DNA from: Deltaproteobacteria bacterium
Lineage (GTDB): Bacteria; Desulfobacterota; DSM-4660; Desulfatiglandales; HGW-15
Length of the DNA: 8,119 bases
Reading direction: 5' to 3'
NCBI GenBank assembly: GCA_016926135.1
Contig: JAFGPH010000243.1
Location: 1 to 8,119 of the forward strand
This document shows positions 5,627-8,119 of this stretch, in pieces. Made by a program: the position numbers and the translations under genes. Numbering within the stretch: position 1 is the first letter of the stretch; every line of letters starts with the position of its first letter. Below the pieces are notes generated by a model, which searched no databases, was not told the origin of the DNA, and saw nothing but the letters and a program-made list of their open reading frames with translations.

Positions 5627-7927
5627 ATGCAGGACAGGGCTAACCAGGGCGCGAGTCAGGACAAAGAGAGGCTGTCCTATTATAAGGCATTGAACGACAT
5701 TGCCAACCAGATCCATGCGGCAAAGGACATCAATGAGATCCTGATCAATCTGAGGGGTCAGATGCTGACCCTCTTCGACGCGGATCGCATCACCATTTAT
5801 GTGGTGGACGGCAGGAAAAAGGAGATCTATTCCCGCTTCAAGGAGGGGAGCATCCCGGGAGAGATCCGCGTGCCCATCAACAACAAGAGCATCGCAGGGT
5901 ATACCGCCAACAACGCCCAGATCACCAACATCGCCAACGCTTACGACAGCCATGAGCTGAGCATGATCAACAAGGATCTGGGCTTTGACAAGAGCTGGGA
6001 TGAGAAATCGGGATACGCGACCAAACAGATCCTGACTGTCCCCATCTTCTACAAGAAATACGTGATCGGCGTGCTCCAGCTTATCAACAAGCAGAATGGG
6101 GACCGATTCACCCTGGACGACCAGAACTGTGCGGTGGAGATGGCGAATGTCCTGGGAATCGCCTTCTTCAACCAGAGGAAACTCTCCCAGCAAAGAACCA
6201 AGAAGACGCGGTTCGACTACCTGATCGACAATAACATCATCACGGAGAAGGAACTGGAAAGGGCCATCGCCATGGCCCGGGACCAAAAGACCTCCATCGA
6301 GTCGGTGTTCATCAATGACATGAAGGTGAAAAAGGAAGAGGTCGGGCGATCGCTGTCCGAGTTCTTCAATTGCGATTACGTCGCCTTCAACAGCAATTAC
6401 CCCATCCCGTTCGACTTGCTGGCCAAGCTGAAACAGGTCTATCTCAAGAGCAACCTCTGGGTGCCCCTGGGGAGGGAGGATGGCAAAGTCAAGATCCTGA
6501 TCGATAACCCACAGCGCCTGGACAAAATCGACAGTGTGAAATCCCTGCTCCCGGCCGAGAAATACGAGTTTGCCGTGGGGCTGAAAGAGGATATCCTCCA
6601 GTTTCTGGACTACTTCTATGGCACCCCTGTGGCCCAGGATGACGGGAGCATCGACGATATCATGGCCAAACTGGACTCGGGAGAAGGCATGGAAGAGGGG
6701 GAAGGCGGGGTGGACATGCTGACTGAAGATGACAGCGCCATTGTCCAGCTCGTGAACAAGATCATCATGGATGCCTGCAAAAAGAAGTGCTCGGACATTC
6801 ACATTGAGCCTTATCCCGGAAGGGAAGGTGCGGAAATCCGGTTGAGGATCGATGGGGCCTGCCAGAAGTATCAGGTGGTCCCCTATAACTTCAGAAAAGC
6901 GCTCTCTTCCAGAATCAAGATCATGGCGGACCTGGATATCTCGGAGCGTCGCAAACCCCAGGACGGAAAAATCAAGTTCAAGAAGTTCGGTCCCCTGGAT
7001 ATCGAACTCCGGGTGGCCACCATTCCTACGGTCGGGGGAGAAGAGGATGTGGTGATGCGTATCCTTGCGGCGGGCGAACCCATCCCCCTGAATGTTATGG
7101 GAATGAGTGACAGAAACCACGATCTCCTTCTGAACATGATTTCCAAGCCCTACGGGATCATCCTCGTGGTCGGACCCACCGGCAGCGGCAAGACGACCAC
7201 CCTGCATTCCATCCTGCACCACATCAACAAACCGGAGACCAAGATCTGGACCGCCGAAGACCCCGTGGAAATTACCCAGAAGGGGCTCCGTCAGGTCCAG
7301 GTGCTGCCCAAGATCGGTTTCGATTTTGCCGCAGCCATGCGCTCCTTCCTGAGGGCCGACCCGGACGTGATCATGGTGGGTGAGATGAGGGACCATGAAA
7401 CGGTTGCTACCGGTATCGAAGCCTCTCTCACCGGCCACCTGGTATTCAGCACCCTTCACACCAACAGCGCACCGGAGACGATCACCCGGCTGCTGGACAT
7501 GGGTATGGACCCCTTCAATTTTGCCGATGCCATCATCGGTGTTCTGGCACAGCGACTGGTCAGGACCCTCTGCAAGGCCTGCAAGCAACCCTATCATCCC
7601 TCCCGGGAGGAGTTCGACAATCTCGTGAGAACCTATGACGGGGATTTCGACGCCATGGGGTATCCCTACAACGACGACCTGATTCTTTACAAGGCCAACG
7701 GGTGCGAGGCCTGCGACCAGACGGGCTACAAGGGAAGGACCGGCATCATCGAACTTCTGGACGGCACGGACGCCATGAAATCCCTGATCCAGACCAAGGC
7801 CAAGATGGAACATCTCCGGGAGCAGGCCGTAAAAGACGGGATGACCACCCTCATGCAGGACGGAATCAGGAAGGTATTCCTGGGACAGACGGATATTCAA
7901 CAGGTGCGGAAGGTCTGCATCAAATAG
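5627..7927 (+). CDS. GAF domain-containing PilB/GspE-family secretion ATPase
   Basis: A 766-residue cytoplasmic hexameric ATPase that would power type IV pilus extension or type II secretion. Domains in order: GAF (about 16-187, ending with N154-K155...F161...D164-D165, like the NKFDE signature of cyclic-nucleotide GAF domains), an MshEN/GspE N-terminal domain (about 194-335), an acidic linker (about 336-366) and the T2SSE ATPase (about 367-760). Motifs seen: Walker A GPTGSGKT (516-523), Asp box AEDPVE (543-548), Walker B with E586 in DPDVIMVGEMRD, His box with H604 and H611, and the zinc cysteines C649, C652, C693, C696. PilB and GspE are usually 500-570 residues; the excess is the GAF domain. 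The RLG...G c-di-GMP signature of MshEN is degraded (TRFDYL, N203 for glycine). The start has a strong GGAGG 5 nt upstream. No inner-membrane partner (PilC/GspF), pilin or PilT is in the window, so whether it serves pili or secretion is unclear. Confidence 0.93.
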   Translation: MQDRANQGASQDKERLSYYKALNDIANQIHAAKDINEILINLRGQMLTLFDADRITIYVVDGRKKEIYSRFKEGSIPGEIRVPINNKSIAGYTANNAQITNIANAYDSHELSMINKDLGFDKSWDEKSGYATKQILTVPIFYKKYVIGVLQLINKQNGDRFTLDDQNCAVEMANVLGIAFFNQRKLSQQRTKKTRFDYLIDNNIITEKELERAIAMARDQKTSIESVFINDMKVKKEEVGRSLSEFFNCDYVAFNSNYPIPFDLLAKLKQVYLKSNLWVPLGREDGKVKILIDNPQRLDKIDSVKSLLPAEKYEFAVGLKEDILQFLDYFYGTPVAQDDGSIDDIMAKLDSGEGMEEGEGGVDMLTEDDSAIVQLVNKIIMDACKKKCSDIHIEPYPGREGAEIRLRIDGACQKYQVVPYNFRKALSSRIKIMADLDISERRKPQDGKIKFKKFGPLDIELRVATIPTVGGEEDVVMRILAAGEPIPLNVMGMSDRNHDLLLNMISKPYGIILVVGPTGSGKTTTLHSILHHINKPETKIWTAEDPVEITQKGLRQVQVLPKIGFDFAAAMRSFLRADPDVIMVGEMRDHETVATGIEASLTGHLVFSTLHTNSAPETITRLLDMGMDPFNFADAIIGVLAQRLVRTLCKACKQPYHPSREEFDNLVRTYDGDFDAMGYPYNDDLILYKANGCEACDQTGYKGRTGIIELLDGTDAMKSLIQTKAKMEHLREQAVKDGMTTLMQDGIRKVFLGQTDIQQVRKVCIK

Positions 7928-7941
7928 CACGCCGACAAAGA

Positions 7942-7969
7942 GGGGCAAGGTGTATGGCGCACGGCGCAC
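7942..7969 (+). repeat. Heptad repeat array, four GG-initiated units
   Basis: Four consecutive 7-bp units each begin with GG at 7942, 7949, 7956 and 7963. The last two are identical (GGCGCAC); the others are GGGGCAA and GGTGTAT. The array lies 14 bp past the ATPase stop codon. Confidence 0.5.
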
Positions 7970-8026
7970 CGAAAGAGAGCAGTTGACGCATTGTTTTCCC
8001 TTGAGCCTTAGGCCGTAAGCCTTTTT
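7956..8026 (+). terminator. Candidate terminator of the GAF-ATPase gene
   Basis: Two hairpins end at the same T run (8022-8026). One is local: AGCCTTA (8004-8010) and TAAGCCT (8016-8022) pair with one mismatch around GGCCG. The other is long-range: GGCGCACGGC (7956-7965) pairs with GCCGTAAGCC (8012-8021) at 8 of 10 positions. Both place five Ts right at or after the stem, as in an intrinsic terminator. The stems are imperfect, so the call is moderate. Confidence 0.4.
7994..8021 (-). repeat. Opposing heptad repeat array, four GG-initiated units
   Basis: Read on the minus strand, units begin with GG at 8021, 8014, 8007 and 8000: GGCTTAC, GGCCTAA, GGCTCAA and GGGAAAA. The 7-bp period matches the array at 7942-7969 and the orientation is opposite, with 24 bp between them. 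Confidence 0.45.
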
Positions 8027-8053
8027 GAAATTGTCCACTTTAGTCGTTCTTAT
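8025..8053 (+). promoter_or_regulatory. Weak promoter-like sequence at the window edge
   Basis: TTGAAA (8025-8030), a 17-bp spacer and TCTTAT (8048-8053, four of six) resemble a plus-strand sigma70 promoter that could serve a gene beyond the window. It overlaps the T run of the candidate terminator, and no downstream gene is visible to support it. Confidence 0.18.
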
Positions 8054-8119
8054 CAGAGGCAAAGCTGGTGCACTATACCATGGAACGGTGGAACACCACC
8101 AAATCAGCTGAGTTATATG

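Noticed and set aside
5609..8062. An 817-codon open frame on the minus strand covering the whole GAF-ATPase gene
   Set aside because: It is antisense to a protein with intact Walker, Asp, His and zinc motifs. Its product is low-complexity in character with no domain, and long antisense frames are common where codon third positions are GC-rich.
8027..8119. Start of another gene or insertion sequence end at the right edge
   Set aside because: Only short inverted fragments such as GGTG/CACC and a duplicated TGGAAC are visible. No open frame with a ribosome binding site and no terminal repeat could be supported.

Overview
This window looks like a chromosomal segment of an anaerobic, moderately GC-rich bacterium, most likely a sulfate-reducing or syntrophic member of the Desulfobacterota. 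The basis is inference: a ferredoxin-dependent indolepyruvate oxidoreductase of the anaerobic type, a TrpB2-type tryptophan synthase beta chain, a PilB/GspE-like ATPase with an added GAF domain, and strong AGGAGG-type ribosome binding sites. No phage, insertion sequence, CRISPR or RNA gene was found.

Minus strand, 156-3487: four genes packed with almost no spacing and read right to left. They encode a 91-residue four-cysteine protein of unknown function, IorA (TPP and ferredoxin-type subunit), IorB (gamma/beta-type subunit) and a MocA/MobA-like nucleotidyltransferase. The gene junctions are 1 bp apart, TGATG and ATGA, so this is almost certainly one operon. IorAB oxidises aryl pyruvates made by transamination of Trp, Phe and Tyr to aryl-acetyl-CoA, passing electrons to ferredoxin.

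Minus strand, 3686-5071: a TrpB2-type PLP enzyme upstream of the ior operon on the same strand. Two strong hairpins, each followed by a T-rich run, separate it from the ior genes. It has a near-consensus sigma70-like promoter about 250 nt upstream of its start, which implies a long mRNA leader. No trpA is present.

The 555-bp divergent region 5072-5626 holds the trpB2 promoter and leader, small palindromes, and a weaker promoter for the plus-strand gene. Plus strand, 5627-7927: a 766-residue GAF-MshEN-ATPase protein of the PilB/GspE family, standing apart from any other pilus or secretion gene in the window. Its 3' flank carries two facing arrays of 7-bp GG-initiated repeats that can fold into a hairpin just before a T run, probably acting as the terminator. 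The last 90 bp hold no gene that I can support.

The metabolic genes suggest aromatic amino acid or indole metabolism (salvage by TrpB2, oxidation by IOR). The ATPase gene is an unrelated divergent unit. The points most worth a second look are the heptad arrays, the sensor-fused ATPase with a degraded c-di-GMP motif, and the small cysteine protein that heads the ior operon.
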